Source: Symbiodinium natans
Taxonomy: Eukaryota; Sar; Dinophyceae; Suessiales; Symbiodiniaceae
Direction: 5' to 3'
Assembly: GCA_905221605.1 (NCBI GenBank)
Contig: CAJNDS010002372.1
Coordinates: forward strand, 267,410-331,409
DNA: 64,000 nt
Below the pieces are notes generated by a model that saw nothing but the letters and a program-made list of their open reading frames with translations, did no database searches and was not told where the DNA came from. A program made the translations under genes and the position numbers. Shown here piece after piece: positions 33,656 to 44,226 of this stretch (its first letter is position 1; every line of letters starts with the position of its first letter).

Positions 33656-34555
33656 GTAAAATTAACAAAATCACCGGATACGACGAAAACGACAAGGAAT
33701 TAGACAGAAAATATTATTGCTTAACAGTGACTGATAGAGTGGCATTAAGAAACGGATATACCTACATAAAAGAGCTACTTCTTCAACCCCATAATCATAA
33801 GATGCAAGAGGATTTTTAGTTAATAACGGCATTGATGTATGGAGTGTTATAACCGATGCCTTTGTAATTAGGCACGAGCACTTAAGCAAGGCGAAGAAAG
33901 CAATAACATTTAACAGTAACATCGGAGGATGGCGACGCGAAAAAGGTAAATCAATAATCCCACCGACAGAGCAACACCGGCAAAAAGAAAATACATTCAC
34001 CACGATACCAGAATATACCAATGAAACACTAGAAATTAAAGACGAGTGGGACACGGAAAGCATCGCAACGCAAATAACTCAAAAGAGCCCACTTATCATA
34101 AGAAGTAAATACGCTGGCGGGGGTAAATCGCATATAGCGAAGCATTTCAGCAAGTTAGGTTATAAAACATTGTTTGTAGTCCCCCAGAACAGCTTATCGC
34201 AAAATATAGATGATGAAGCAATCACTACAAATAAATTCTTTGCTATTCCTGTCGGCGACGGGGAGAAACTACCGGAGTTTGACCATAGTAAATTCAACTG
34301 TATAGTGTTTGATGAATTTATATGAACAGTTTGTATATATTGAATAGGATTAGGGAATTCGTGAAGCAACACCCCGATAAACTTATTATAGGAGCGGGAG
34401 ACGTTAAACAACTGCCACCGATTGAAGACCTAACAAACACCAGAAAGCCCGATGAATACGCCGACGACTGTATCAACCAAATATTTAAATATAATATGAT
34501 GCTTAAGATTTGTAAGAGGTTAGGGGCGAAAGACGACCCAAAAGCAAACGAGAAC
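33656..34555 (+). repeat. 900-bp tandem duplication, copy 2
   Basis: Second copy of 32756-33655. At the junction copy 1 ends in AGAAC and copy 2 begins GTAAA, while the sequence after copy 2 continues AGAACCGCAACACC. Copy 2 changes AGGGKSL to AGGGKSH just after the Walker lysine/serine. Its 3' side joins the rest of the helicase. Confidence 0.95.
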
Positions 34556-35487
34556 CGCAACACCTTAAACCGTATGTTTGACGACATGTGGATAAACCGC
34601 ATTCCTATAACCGACTTTGTAAGAAATATTTCAAAACGACTGGTGACTTAATGGCATCAGAAAAGAACATAGCATACACCAACATAAGATGTAAAAATGT
34701 ATCTAACTATATTAGAAGCAATCTAGGTAAAACTAATAAATACGAAGTAGGGGAGACGCTTATATGTAGGAAGTATAAGAAGATAGGAAACACTAAGTTT
34801 AATGTTAATTATCGGCTTAAAATCGTTAATATATCAGGGAATGTAGTTACATTGGAGAATATAAAACCAAAAGATAGATACACTACCGACATTTACACCT
34901 TAGATAATCACTTTAGATATGACTACTTGCCATTCGGCACAGGGGGCATCAATCAAAGGTAAAATAACAATCCACGAATGGGAGAAATCATATTTAGTAA
35001 GCCGTGAATGGATATGGTGCGCCTTAACGAGAAGCACTGATTTCAATGATGTTTTGTTTTATGAGGGCATGACGAATAATGGAGAACTAAACGAAGAACA
35101 TCTACACCGATACCTAACAAATAAAATTAAGAACTATACGTTACAGGATGAAGCAAAGAATAGAACAATAGAAGTGACTAAATATGTTGATGTGGAATGG
35201 TTTATGAAGAGGTTAAACGGGAATTGCCAGAACTGCGGTTGTCGCTTTGAATTTGATGTGGTCAATGGTTATTTAACTAATAACATAACAGCCCAGCGAA
35301 AAAAATAATGAGATCCCGCATTATAAGGATAACTGCCATGCTTGGCGGAAGCTTTGTAATTGCTCTGCGAAATAATTATCAACATGTGTTTTTAAGTAAT
35401 TATTTCAGGTTTATTTTCAAATTAGGAAACTTTTTGTTTGTATCCTTAATTGATGCTTCAATAGTTGGTTTATTCCATAAGATATTT

Positions 35488-35829
35488 TTAGCCTGTTGAA
35501 ATGCTGGTCTGGCGTTGTCGTTCTTGACGACTTTCTGCTTCTGTTGGGATTTCCATTGTTCTTATGCTTCTATTGGATGTAGCACTTGAATAATTGCTAT
35601 TATCATCAAAACTATCTGTTTGTGTTGCTTTGTTTGGGTTTCTTATATCATATCTACTTAAATCAAACTCATCAAAACCAACATTTTCTAATAGCATTCC
35701 TTGTTGTGTTCTTCTTTCCCTTTCGGGTAGTATTCTTAATCTTCTTGTTTTTGCTTCTCTTAACATGTCTTCATATGTTTGGCGACGCCTCGTTTGATAC
35801 TCGCGTCCTTCGCGATGTAATCTTAGCAT
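35488..35829 (-). CDS. Small basic viral protein, unknown function
   Basis: An uninterrupted 113-residue frame, rich in Arg/Glu/Gln at its N-terminus (for example RRRQTYEDMLREAKTRRLRI) and Ser/Asn-rich later (NSNYSSATSNRSIRTM). It heads a run of minus-strand genes that leads back to the penton gene. Low complexity and charge suggest a core or virion-associated protein; no family recognised. Confidence 0.55.
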   Translation of the reverse strand: MLRLHREGREYQTRRRQTYEDMLREAKTRRLRILPERERRTQQGMLLENVGFDEFDLSRYDIRNPNKATQTDSFDDNSNYSSATSNRSIRTMEIPTEAESRQERQRQTSISTG

Positions 35830-35834
35830 TATAT

Positions 35835-36865
35835 TTATACTATGATTATAATGTATAACAAACTCATAATGGCATTTTGAGCACCTGCTACTACTGCTTC
35901 CTTTACTGCTTCTTTTCCCGCATCTAACAAAGCACTTCCCGCGCTTTCAAATGCCTTTCGTATTACTCCTTTACCTTTTCCTTTTTTGATTTGTCTCCAG
36001 TCTTCCATCCTTTTTTGTAAGAGTTGGTCATTTACTTCATCTGTCCGTCTACCAGTTTGTATTAATCTTTCAATATAGTTTATTAAATAATCCTTTTTAG
36101 TTGGTGATTTTCCTTTACCTTTGATTTACAGTTTGTCCATCTCTTCTTCTTGTTCTTCTGTTAGTTGTATTCCTCTTAATGCAACTGGTATAGTATGTCA
36201 TCTACTGAAACATCTTTGTTCTTCCATCTTTCAATATTTTCGTTATAATCTATTGTTTCCTTATGTTGCCTAGATTGCGGTGGCGCTTGTGTTTCATCAT
36301 CATCTTCTTCTTCCTCCTCTTCTTCTTCTTCTTCTTCTGCTACTTCAGTGGGTGTTTCTAAAGGTGGCATTTCTTCTTCATCTGTTGCCATTGAATGAAT
36401 AGGAACACCCGCGGGTAAAGATTGACTAGTAGCATCGCTTAAATCACTTCTTGCGGATGATGATGATGCTTGTTGCGCTTCTCGTTGTCTCCTTTCCCCT
36501 GCTTCTAATTCTGCCCTTATTCTGTTAATTTGCTCTGCTGTCATTCTATAATCATCACTGTCTGGCGTTTCAAATCCGTCGGCATTGTAGGCACCTAATG
36601 GAGTTCTACCACCATAACTTAGAATGCCCATTGATGAACCGGTTGCCATTGCCGTTTGTCTTAACTGTGTTTGTCTCAACTCATTTTTAACTTTGTCTTC
36701 TTCTTGTTTCTTCAGTCCTAGAAAATCAAGATTGTCAAATTGACTACCAAATTGATTGTTTCTAAATAAGGTTGCCCTTCTGTCAATAACAGTTTCTATA
36801 GATGGTCGGTTTTCATCGCCTTGCTGGTTAATCATTCCTATCATTTCATCGTAGGTTGGTCTCAA
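35835..36865 (-). pseudogene. Acidic virion-type protein with C-terminal hydrophobic segment, broken
   Basis: The first 229 codons (to 36176) are intact: a start MRPTYDEMIGMINQQ, a Ser/Ala-rich middle, a run of about 12 Glu followed by Asp, and an end at YQLH. After a frameshift, homology-like sequence continues (ALRGIQLTEEQEEEMDKL, a stop, then KGKGKSPTKKDYLINYIERL) and finishes with a small hydrophobic tail (SLLYIIIIV) at 35835. I read these as one protein of about 340 residues with two lesions. Alternatively the 3' part is a separate small gene. It may be a minor capsid, core or membrane-anchored component. Function unknown. Confidence 0.5.
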
Positions 36866-36908
36866 CTTTAAACCTTCAATGCTTTAATCATTATTATTAA
36901 ATTAGATG

Positions 36909-37229
36909 TTAATTTATTTCCGCCATTATATCTTTTAATTCTTTTTGTTTCTTTTGTAGTTCTTCTTTTGTTCTTACCGGCATCATCGGTCTTGCTAACT
37001 GACGATTAACATCGTCCAGTTGTCCTTGGTATAAACTCTTCTTCTGATGCTGTAACCAATCGTTACGAAGTCAAATATTTTTACCTCTGTTCTCCGCTTC
37101 TTCAGTTCTCATCTTCATATCTCCTAAATACTTTTTCCGCGACATAACGCCGAATGTATCATCAATATCATAACATTGTTGAACCTGTGGCATACGCCTC
37201 ATCTCCGGTTTGCTTTTATACATACTCAT
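36909..37229 (-). pseudogene. Small unknown viral protein with an in-frame TGA
   Basis: A frame of 106 codons starts MSMYKSKPEMRRMPQVQQ, continues through KKYLGDMKMRTEEAE, meets a TGA at about codon 53, and stays open in the same frame (RNDWLQHQKKSLYQGQLDDV) to a TAA at 36909. Same-frame continuity points to a single nonsense mutation. It lies between two other minus-strand viral genes with short spacers. No family recognised. Confidence 0.5.
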
Positions 37230-37269
37230 TATTCATATTAATTAGATTTAAAATTAATATTAACAATAC

Positions 37270-37842
37270 TTAAAACATACTTGCTCTAAATTTATTAACC
37301 TTTTCCAGTTTCTCTTGTTGTCTTAACCTTTTCATTTCATTATATGACTGTTGTAGTAATTCTGTTGCCGTTGGTTGCCTCGGTTCTTCCATTCTTACTG
37401 GGCGCTGTTTGGTTTTCACTTCAATAGGTTCAGAATAAGTAACCACTTCATTTTTAGTTTCATATTTCTTTCTCATTTCGTCTTCTATTTCTTTTCTCAA
37501 TTTTTGTTCAACTTTTGACCCGTAACTCGCCTTTTGCTTACTTACTGGTAATGTTTCAGTCGGTTGTCCCTTACAATAATGGGGGTGTGTATTCTTTAGT
37601 GATTTTGGTAGCATCTTTTTATTACAGGCGCTACATTCCACTAACTCTACTACCTTAACTGTTCTCGCTAGTTTCTTCGGCGTTGCTTTTGCTTTTGCTT
37701 TTGCTAATGGCTTTGTTTCTTCTTTGGGTTCTTCTTTGATTTGTTCAGTAGGTTGTTCTTCATTGGTTGTTTCAATTATTTCATTTGCTACTACTTCGGG
37801 CACCTCTTCATTTTTAACCTCATTAACTTCTTCACAGATCAT
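37270..37842 (-). CDS. Intact viral protein with C2HC zinc finger
   Basis: An uninterrupted 190-codon frame. The N-terminal 60 residues are Glu/Lys-rich; a putative zinc finger reads CSACNKKMLPKSLKNTHPHY followed by C, giving C-x2-C ... H-x3-C spacing; the remainder is a charged coiled-coil-like helix ending NKFRASMF. Such small zinc-finger proteins are frequent in Polinton-like viruses (general knowledge), but I cannot name a function. It is one of the few undamaged genes in the element and lies directly downstream of the penton gene on the same strand. Confidence 0.65.
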   Translation of the reverse strand: MICEEVNEVKNEEVPEVVANEIIETTNEEQPTEQIKEEPKEETKPLAKAKAKATPKKLARTVKVVELVECSACNKKMLPKSLKNTHPHYCKGQPTETLPVSKQKASYGSKVEQKLRKEIEDEMRKKYETKNEVVTYSEPIEVKTKQRPVRMEEPRQPTATELLQQSYNEMKRLRQQEKLEKVNKFRASMF

Positions 37843-37879
37843 TATTAATATAGTCTAGATTTTTCTAATTAGATATTTA

Positions 37880-38717
37880 TTAACCCCTAAAGAATGTTAA
37901 AGTGAATGAGACATCAACATCGTTCAAAGTGACTACTTGATTGAAATGGTTTGTAAGTCTAAAATTCACTCGGCGGAGCATTTTATTTGAAACATCAATG
38001 TAATCAACACTGCTTAACTCATTATCATTAATGATGCTCAAATAGGGAACATTTACTGGTATTTTCTTTACAATTGATGAATTGCCCGCCACTGTCAGTT
38101 GGTTAAAGTTGCTAATTTCGTTACAATGTAAATACAAATTCTTAAAGGGGACTAAATCAATAAAATTACTTGTATAAGGTGCTACATTCGTATAAGAATC
38201 GCTGGCAGGTGTTGTATTTCCCATCACTCTGTTTATTGAATTAAGATTACTAACATCAACGGGGTCACTAAAAACATTTGCCACTGGTGCTACTTCTCCA
38301 TCAGTTAAAACAACGAAGATAACTGTAGCATAATTAGAACTGATGGTAAATTTATTGGTTGAACTGTTATAGTGAATTGAATAAGTGTTAGGTCTGTCTC
38401 CAGTGTCAACTCTTAAATTTCGTGCTATTTCTATTGTGTGCGCTAAATCGGATGCTGTGTAGTTGCCTTCTGGAATTGTTATTTTACGATAAGTTATACC
38501 ATTTGGAACAGCAGGCGGTATAACCTGATGTCTAAAGTAAAGGTTATTGTTAGTGTCATTGAATGAATACCACGAATGGGGAATGCTTGCCTCGTGTATT
38601 TGACATAACATATTATCTTCTAGTTGAGCTGTTTCAGGTAAATCAATCGTGAAATGGGACGAAGTGCCACTTACCCTATCGTAACTATCAATATATACCT
38701 TCTTTAAACTTAAGCAT
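37880..38717 (-). pseudogene. Penton-like minor capsid protein, frameshift near the start
   Basis: A 243-codon frame ends LRRVNFRLTNHFNQVVTLND then VDVSFTLTFF, the beta-strand pattern at the C-terminus of single-jelly-roll penton proteins of Polinton-like viruses. Homologous sequence extends upstream of the first in-frame ATG (KVYIDSYDRVSGTSSHFTID and ETAQLEDN), which is how such proteins normally begin (short basic start, (V/I)-Y-I-D-S). An ATG at 38715-38717 lies one base out of frame, so a single-base insertion just after the start likely disrupts the gene. In the virion this protein would occupy the vertices next to the major capsid protein. Confidence 0.7.
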
Positions 38718-38813
38718 TATTATTAAACGATAAGTTTTTTAATTTGTTAAAGTATTAGAAATAATTCAATAAATTATTCAATTCTATTGAACAATTTATA
38801 ATCTATTTTAATA
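38718..38813. promoter_or_regulatory. AT-rich divergent intergenic region
   Basis: About 96 bp, nearly all A/T, separates the minus-strand penton gene from the plus-strand lipase-like gene. It is the second divergent gap in the element and a likely bidirectional promoter (inference only). Confidence 0.35.
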
Positions 38814-39560
38814 ATGTATAAACATAAACGGAAAGTTGAAGAAGAACCATACGAAGCACCTATCAGTAAAAATAAAGTTGTTGATGATGTTAATCAAGAA
38901 TTAGCAGGTAACTGGTCTTTTCCAACAGATAGGCAGGGATTGAAACTAGCATACGAAAGTCCCAACAGGTTATATAGAAATGGCAGTATTAAAAAGACTC
39001 CATTGATTTTTACGACGACTTAAAACTGCCCTTTTATCAAACAAGAAACACAAAAAGATACAAAGATGTTGATAAATTTATTAAAGGCGATGCTATTGAA
39101 ATAGATGGTAAAAAGCATTCTGGTGTTACTGATATTATCTCACATTCCTTAGGTAGTGCGGTAGGTCAGCAAATAAATAAGGATTATGGTAATATCTTTA
39201 GAAGTCGTAGTTATGGGTCACCTTTTGTTTCAAGACAACGACCAGAAGACACTGGGGACAAATTTAAGAATACGAAAAGCAGGAGACCCAGTTAGTATGT
39301 TTGATGGTGGAAGTTGAACGTTAAATGAGGAACATTAGACCCTTTACAAAATCATTCTTATCAAGATATTGCTAATGTAAAAAACAACAACAAAGCAGGA
39401 AATCTACCCATAACAGAAGAAGAGTTTATGGAACAGTTTGATGAACATATAAACAATATTAATGATGTTTCATCCAAAAGCAACAAGTTTTGAACCAATG
39501 GAGAAGAAACCGAAAGACAAAAAGTTTAAACAGAATGCTTATGAAGAGATACGAAAATAG
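38814..39560 (+). pseudogene. Class-3-lipase-like alpha/beta hydrolase, several frameshifts
   Basis: Starts MYKHKRKVEEEPYEAP. Across at least three frameshifts (near 38,995, 39,270 and 39,320) the pieces line up with a lipase: VTDIISHSLGSAVGQQI (the G/S-H-S-L-G nucleophile elbow), RSYGSPFVSR (fits the F-G-S-P-R-V strand), KAGDPVSMFDGG (fits G-D-P-V with the acid residue) and QNHSYQDI (candidate catalytic His). A fourth shift near 39,480 precedes a basic tail ending EEIRK. A lipase in a virus of this type could act in membrane penetration or release (inference). The Ser-Asp-His order and spacing support the fold; sequence identity to known lipases was not tested. Confidence 0.65.
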
Positions 39561-39692
39561 TAGATAATGAAGGGAGCAACACAGTAAACGAAATTAACAC
39601 AAAGCATAACGATAATAAGAAAGAAAATATTAAGTTTAAGTTTAGTTTATTTGATTAAGTGTAAAAATAATGTCTACTTTTGGTTATATAGT

Positions 39693-41128
39693 ATGGAAAC
39701 TTTCGCACCAGAAGATATTCTCATTGACAACCTCTCATTTAAATTGAATAAAGGTAGTTCTTACATTACCCAGAAATGCAGTGTCCGATTTTACCCGAGT
39801 GGTAGTAACGTCTATCGTCCCCAATCAGGGAACCGTGTCATAAAAATTTCCCTAAATGGTGAAGACAATACTTGGTTAGACCCTCAAAGTGTTCGTATCT
39901 TCTTTAATGTTCAAAACCTAGACACAACAGCAAACAGAACAATTCGTCCATTATCACCTGCTTATTCTTTTTCCAGACGAATGCGAATAATTGCCGGTAA
40001 TCAAGTTGTTGAAGACTTTGATAATTACAACCGTGTTCATCATATGTTTTCTAAAATGATGTCGCAAGGAGCACGAAAAGACGAAGCAAACGAAAGTTTC
40101 GGATATAGATATGATGACGAGGTAAAAAGTTTGAATAACGAAGTTGGAACTCGTTTAGATTATGATGTTAATAGCACAACATGTCCCGGATTTAAGGAGC
40201 AAATGACAGTCGGTGTTAAACCATTAGCGGGCTTATTTTCTCAATTTAAGTATCTTCCGCTAAAATATATGGGAAACTTAGCAATTGAACTTGAATTAGT
40301 AAATGCTACGACCGGCTGCGTTATTAACCCTGATGACTATGATGAAGCAGATGGTGGAATTGCTATAAATCTTCGTGAAAAATTTACTGCTGATGTTGCT
40401 TTACCTGCGGGTAATGCTTCCAATACAAGCACTCAATTTGAACTGAACAACGTTTCTTGTGCCTGTGACATTTCTACCTTATCAAATGGTTTAAATAACG
40501 AATACGTAAAACATTTATTAGAAGGAAAAGGTCTTCCCATCACTTATACGACTTATATTACTCAATCGCAAAGCGTTAAAGGTTCAACTGATATTAGCGT
40601 TCCTGTTATTCGTTCTGTTTCTAAACTTGTCGCTTCTTTTATCACATTCTATAAATCCGGTGACCCTTCATTAGGTTATGAATACGTTGATAAAGAATTC
40701 TGTCGCTTCTATCATCCGCATCAAAATCACAACGAGCAGGAAGAAGGTATTATGATGTAAATAAAGATTTAGAGTTTCAAATTCAACTCGGTTCTCAATT
40801 GTTCCCTGAGTATCCTTGTAACTCAATTACACAATGTTTTTATCATTTAAGAAAAGCATTAAACCTTCCAATGTTTCATCAGCGTAGTCTTTCTGTAGAT
40901 TTCATACAATATAGAGACCGTCAGTTCATTTTTGGTTTTAATTTTGAAAGGGTTGTAGATAGTTCATATACTGGAATTAACACACGCCCTGGGCAACAAA
41001 TGTTCATTCGCATAAAACCCGCTGGTGCTTCAATTCCTGCTACTGAAATGCCTGACCAAATGTATATAACATTACTGTCGGAAAGAATATTAGAAATTAA
41101 GGATTTAGGTTTAAAGGTGTATGATTAA
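39693..41128 (+). pseudogene. Major capsid protein, double-jelly-roll type, one frameshift
   Basis: I chose the ATG at 39693 (METFAPEDILIDN); an open frame extends upstream from a TTG at 39651 but lacks an ATG. Family-typical segments follow: FYPSGSNVYRP, then WLDPQSVRIFFNVQN, then RPLSPAYSFSRRMRIIAGNQ with VVEDFDNYNRVHHMF, a pattern I associate with capsid proteins of Polinton-like viruses. A frameshift near 40,740-40,750 separates 356 codons from the C-terminal third, which resumes YDVNKDLEFQIQLGSQLFPE and ends IKDLGLKVYD. The total of about 478 residues fits the family. It forms the icosahedral shell. It is followed after 44 bp by the fibre gene on the same strand. Confidence 0.8.
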
Positions 41129-41172
41129 AATAATTAAACATCGTTAAATTAATTATCTAAATTAATTTAATA

Positions 41173-43593
41173 ATGCCTTTGACACTGAATTATACTAATA
41201 CTTTCATGGCAAACGAAGTTCTTGTAAATGGAACGAATTTAAGCGACGTATACGCCGCAATAAGTTATGTCAATTCAAACAGTGGTGGTGTTTCACAAAC
41301 AGATTTTGATACTCAAGTGGCAACTTTACAAAGTAAAGACTTAGCATCTAACAACACGTTAAACAGTCACATTGATTCGCTTGAAGGACACGAACTAACA
41401 ATAAATTCAACTTTAACAGATATTGGTATTCTTGATGGAAAACAAATGCAACATCTCAATAATATAAATGCTATAAATACTGACTTAACAAACAATTATC
41501 AAACTACAACTCAATTAAATACAAACTTTGTATCACCAACAACGCTTACTACAAATCATTACACGAAAAGTCACATTGATACAACGTTAGGTAATTATTA
41601 CACATCATCACAAATAGATACAACATTAGGAAATTATTATACTTCAACAGTTATTGATAGTGGTTTTTATACTCAAACATATATCAATAACAATATATAC
41701 ACAAAAACAGAACCAGATAATTTAATAGATAATCTAGCAGTGTATAGTCAAACGGAAGTAGATGCGTTTTTATCGTATAAAGAAGATAAAAGCAGATTTC
41801 AAGATAATATAAGTTTTTCCCTATCATTGATTGTAGCAGACCGACAATATTACATCAAGGGTTGACTTTAAAGAATGAAACATTTAATGTAGAACCATTA
41901 AACGGAGTTTTAATTAGTAATTCATTTGGAGCAGAAACAGATAGAGATGTAGCAACTTTTTAAAAACCAATCAAATTATATAACATCAAAAGGCAACAAA
42001 ATAAACTGTAATGCTACAAGTGATGATGCCGTAAGTAATTTAAAATTAAATGTGGCAGGTAATATTGAATTTAGTAATGCTATACTACCTACCATTGGTG
42101 CGGATTTGTATAGACCCAGCGGTAATTCTTCATATAAGGTAAGAATACGAGATTTTCAAGCAATGTGGGAATTTAGAAACAGAACGTTAAATTAACATGT
42201 AGGAATGGGTCAAATGAAAATTTAGAAGCACTTATGGAAATCCAAAGCTTCGGCACGGGTCAAGTAAGATTAGGAACAGCATCAACAGTACGCGTAGGTA
42301 TCGGTGTCAATCCGAATATAAATTACTTCTTAAATGTTGGCGGAACTTCTAATTTTAACAATGTAAGAACAGGAGGAGATTTAACAGTTATAGGCAATGT
42401 TAATTTAACAAATTCAACAGGAGATATACAAGTCCCAGTATCCGGTATGGATGTTTTTAGAAACTCGGGTGATGCTAATTATAATTTACGAATAAGAGAT
42501 ACACAGGGCGTGTGGGAGTTTAGAGATAGACATTTAAGATGTATGAATCCGAGTAATCCAGCAGTTGGAACAGAAATGATTTTACACGATACAGGTGGAG
42601 ATTATAGATTAAGAATAGGAAGCACGAGCGATGTGGAAGTGGGTATAGGACATCAATATAATTCATCGTAATTTTTAACCGTAGGCGGTGTCAGTAATTT
42701 TAATCAAGCAAGAGTAGAAAATAATTTAGAGTTATTAGGAGAACAGCTACTAAATACAAATGCCCGAATATTTCAAAGAGCAGAAGCTTTTAAATCACCA
42801 AATGTTATCACCGCAGCACAGATGAATGTTTCATTACAGTCAGATAGAACCACTGACCCTACAGCAGGCACCATTGCTTTACAATTAGATGACACTAACG
42901 GAATTACAATAAATAGAGCAGTTACAAATAATTTAACATTTAACAGTATTGGTAATATCACAGCAGAAGCAAATTTAAATGTATGGGGTCAAACATTATT
43001 TCAACATTCATCAGCAATACACGAAGTATTAACCGGAACTGATTATGATTTATTAATATGGAATGGTGATACAGATAGAAGCATCATATTTAGGGTTGGA
43101 GCAGTTGGAACAACGCCAGAATTACAAATAGACGACGGGAAAGTAAATTTATTAGGTAACTTAGAAATAACACATGCTGATGTAGCAGGGTCTCAACGAG
43201 CATTAATAAACAACCCAGACACAGATGGTTTAATTAGATTAAGTAATAATCATTTATCAAGACTAGACGCAACAAATACAGGAGTTGATGTTTATGGCGA
43301 CCTTTCATATACTGGGTCATTAATTCCTTCATCTGATAAAAGATTAAAGAAAATATAAAAGAGGTAAATAGCAAAAAAGCAGTAGAAGTAGTAAAAAATA
43401 TTAAACCAAAAACATATCATTTTATTGATGACAGACAACAAAGTAAATCGTGCGTGGGTTTTATTGCTAATGATTTTATGGAAAGAAGAAGATACCAGAT
43501 GAATGGCAGAATTTAGTAAAGGAAGGAACTGATGGTTATTTGAAATTTGACTACACAATTACTACACCGATAAATAGACTTTTAATAAAGTAA
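41173..43593 (+). pseudogene. Fibre/spike protein with S74-type C-terminal chaperone, several frameshifts
   Basis: About 806 codons across frames. The N-terminus (MPLTLNYTNTFMANEV) is followed by a coiled, Thr/Asn-rich stalk with short repeats of the form DTTLGNYYTSS-QI at about residues 135-165. Two copies of a module ending (V/L)RIRD-x-Q-x-(M/V)WEFR lie near 42,140 and 42,490, then beta-rich repeats (VGIGV, FLNVGGTSNFN). The C-terminus reads IPSSDKRLKK, then after a shift NIKEVNSKKAVEVVKNIKPK with YHF, and ends with WQNLVKEGTDGYLKFDY. This is the intramolecular chaperone (peptidase S74) pattern of phage and viral fibres, which drives trimer folding and is then cleaved. Frameshifts lie near 41.86, 41.96, 42.19, 42.67, 43.35 and 43.49 kb. 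Likely role: host attachment. Confidence 0.75.
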
Positions 43594-43594
43594 G

Positions 43595-44171
43595 ATGGAA
43601 AAGCGAGTGTGTAAATCGTGTTGCGCGACTAAAGATGTTGAAGAGTTTGGCGGGTTTAAGACTTGTTATAGGTGCCGTGAAGCGAAAAGAAAATGCTACA
43701 AGAAAAACCAGAAGGAATATAACTAAGCGAGAAGAGAAGAGAGAGCAAAAGGGAGCCAATTATGTGAAGAATGCGGGCACAAAATAAAACACGAAAACTG
43801 GGATGCCCATTTCCAGTATGCGTTACATCCGATCTTGGAACTAAATGTATTGATGAAAGGTTATTTAAGGAAATTAGGTAATTTAAGGAAAGAAGGCAAA
43901 CTAAACGACGAATTACAAGCAGAGATTAAGGCGGAATACGAAAGGCAGAAAAGGGAAATACGCAAACGATTAAACGAACACTTTCCTAATAAATTTGTTG
44001 ATGATGAACCACAGCCTGAACCCGAGCCGAGAAACCTAAACCCGATATAGATAAAGTGCTTAATCACGTCCATCAGTTACTAATGAATGATGGTTTTTAG
44101 AAGACTATTTTATGCTATTCGGTAAACATAAGGACAGAATAGTTATTGAAATTCCAGTTGATAAGTCATAA
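43595..44171 (+). pseudogene. Zinc-ribbon protein, broken
   Basis: ATG at 43595, two bases after the fibre stop. The N-terminus holds CKSCCATKDVEEFGGFKTCY then RCREAKRKC, a four-cysteine ribbon; a second pair follows after a frameshift (LCEECGHKIKHENWDAHFQY, C-x2-C...H...H). The middle is a charged helix (LQAEIKAEYERQKREIRKRL) and the tail is Pro/Glu-rich. At least three lesions (near 43,726, 44,030 and 44,100) break the frame before IVIEIPVDKS at the end. Such ribbons occur in transcription-related and HNH-like proteins of large and small eukaryotic DNA viruses; the precise role is unknown. Confidence 0.55.
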
Positions 44172-44226
44172 GTATAATGTAGTTATAACCTTTAAGATTT
44201 TATGGATTAACTAGATTATGGCAATA

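Larger units (their letters stand above)
30670..35308 (+). pseudogene. Large viral replication protein: putative DNA polymerase plus SF1 helicase, multiply broken
   Basis: Reading across frames gives one long protein of roughly 1,245 residues once the internal 900-bp duplication is discounted. The first third is helical and charged. The middle (31.4-32.9 kb) has polymerase-like motifs: EIDVRKAYTHAF (motif A-like), KKLIANVHFGLLEKG (motif B-like) and VITDAFVI (motif C-like), weakly consistent with a B-family polymerase. The last third is clear: Walker A AGGGKS, Walker B VFDEF, GDVKQLPPIE (SF1 motif III) and, near 34,930-35,030, CHSAQGASIKG and WCALTRS (motifs V/VI). Frameshifts or stops are visible near 30.9, 31.02, 31.32, 32.1, 32.92, 33.42 and 34.65 kb. 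It would replicate the element. The helicase call is firm; the polymerase call is tentative. Confidence 0.75.

Noticed and set aside
32771-34063. Two identical 130-codon minus-strand frames
   Set aside because: Shadow frames of the duplicated helicase segment; no start context or family match.
35308-35499. Small plus-strand frame after the helicase
   Set aside because: Hydrophobic, compositionally AT-driven, overlaps the end of the minus-strand gene, and lacks a motif.
39651-39692. TTG-initiated N-terminal extension of the capsid gene
   Set aside because: It lacks an ATG and the peptide has no family pattern; the ATG at 39693 gives a natural start.
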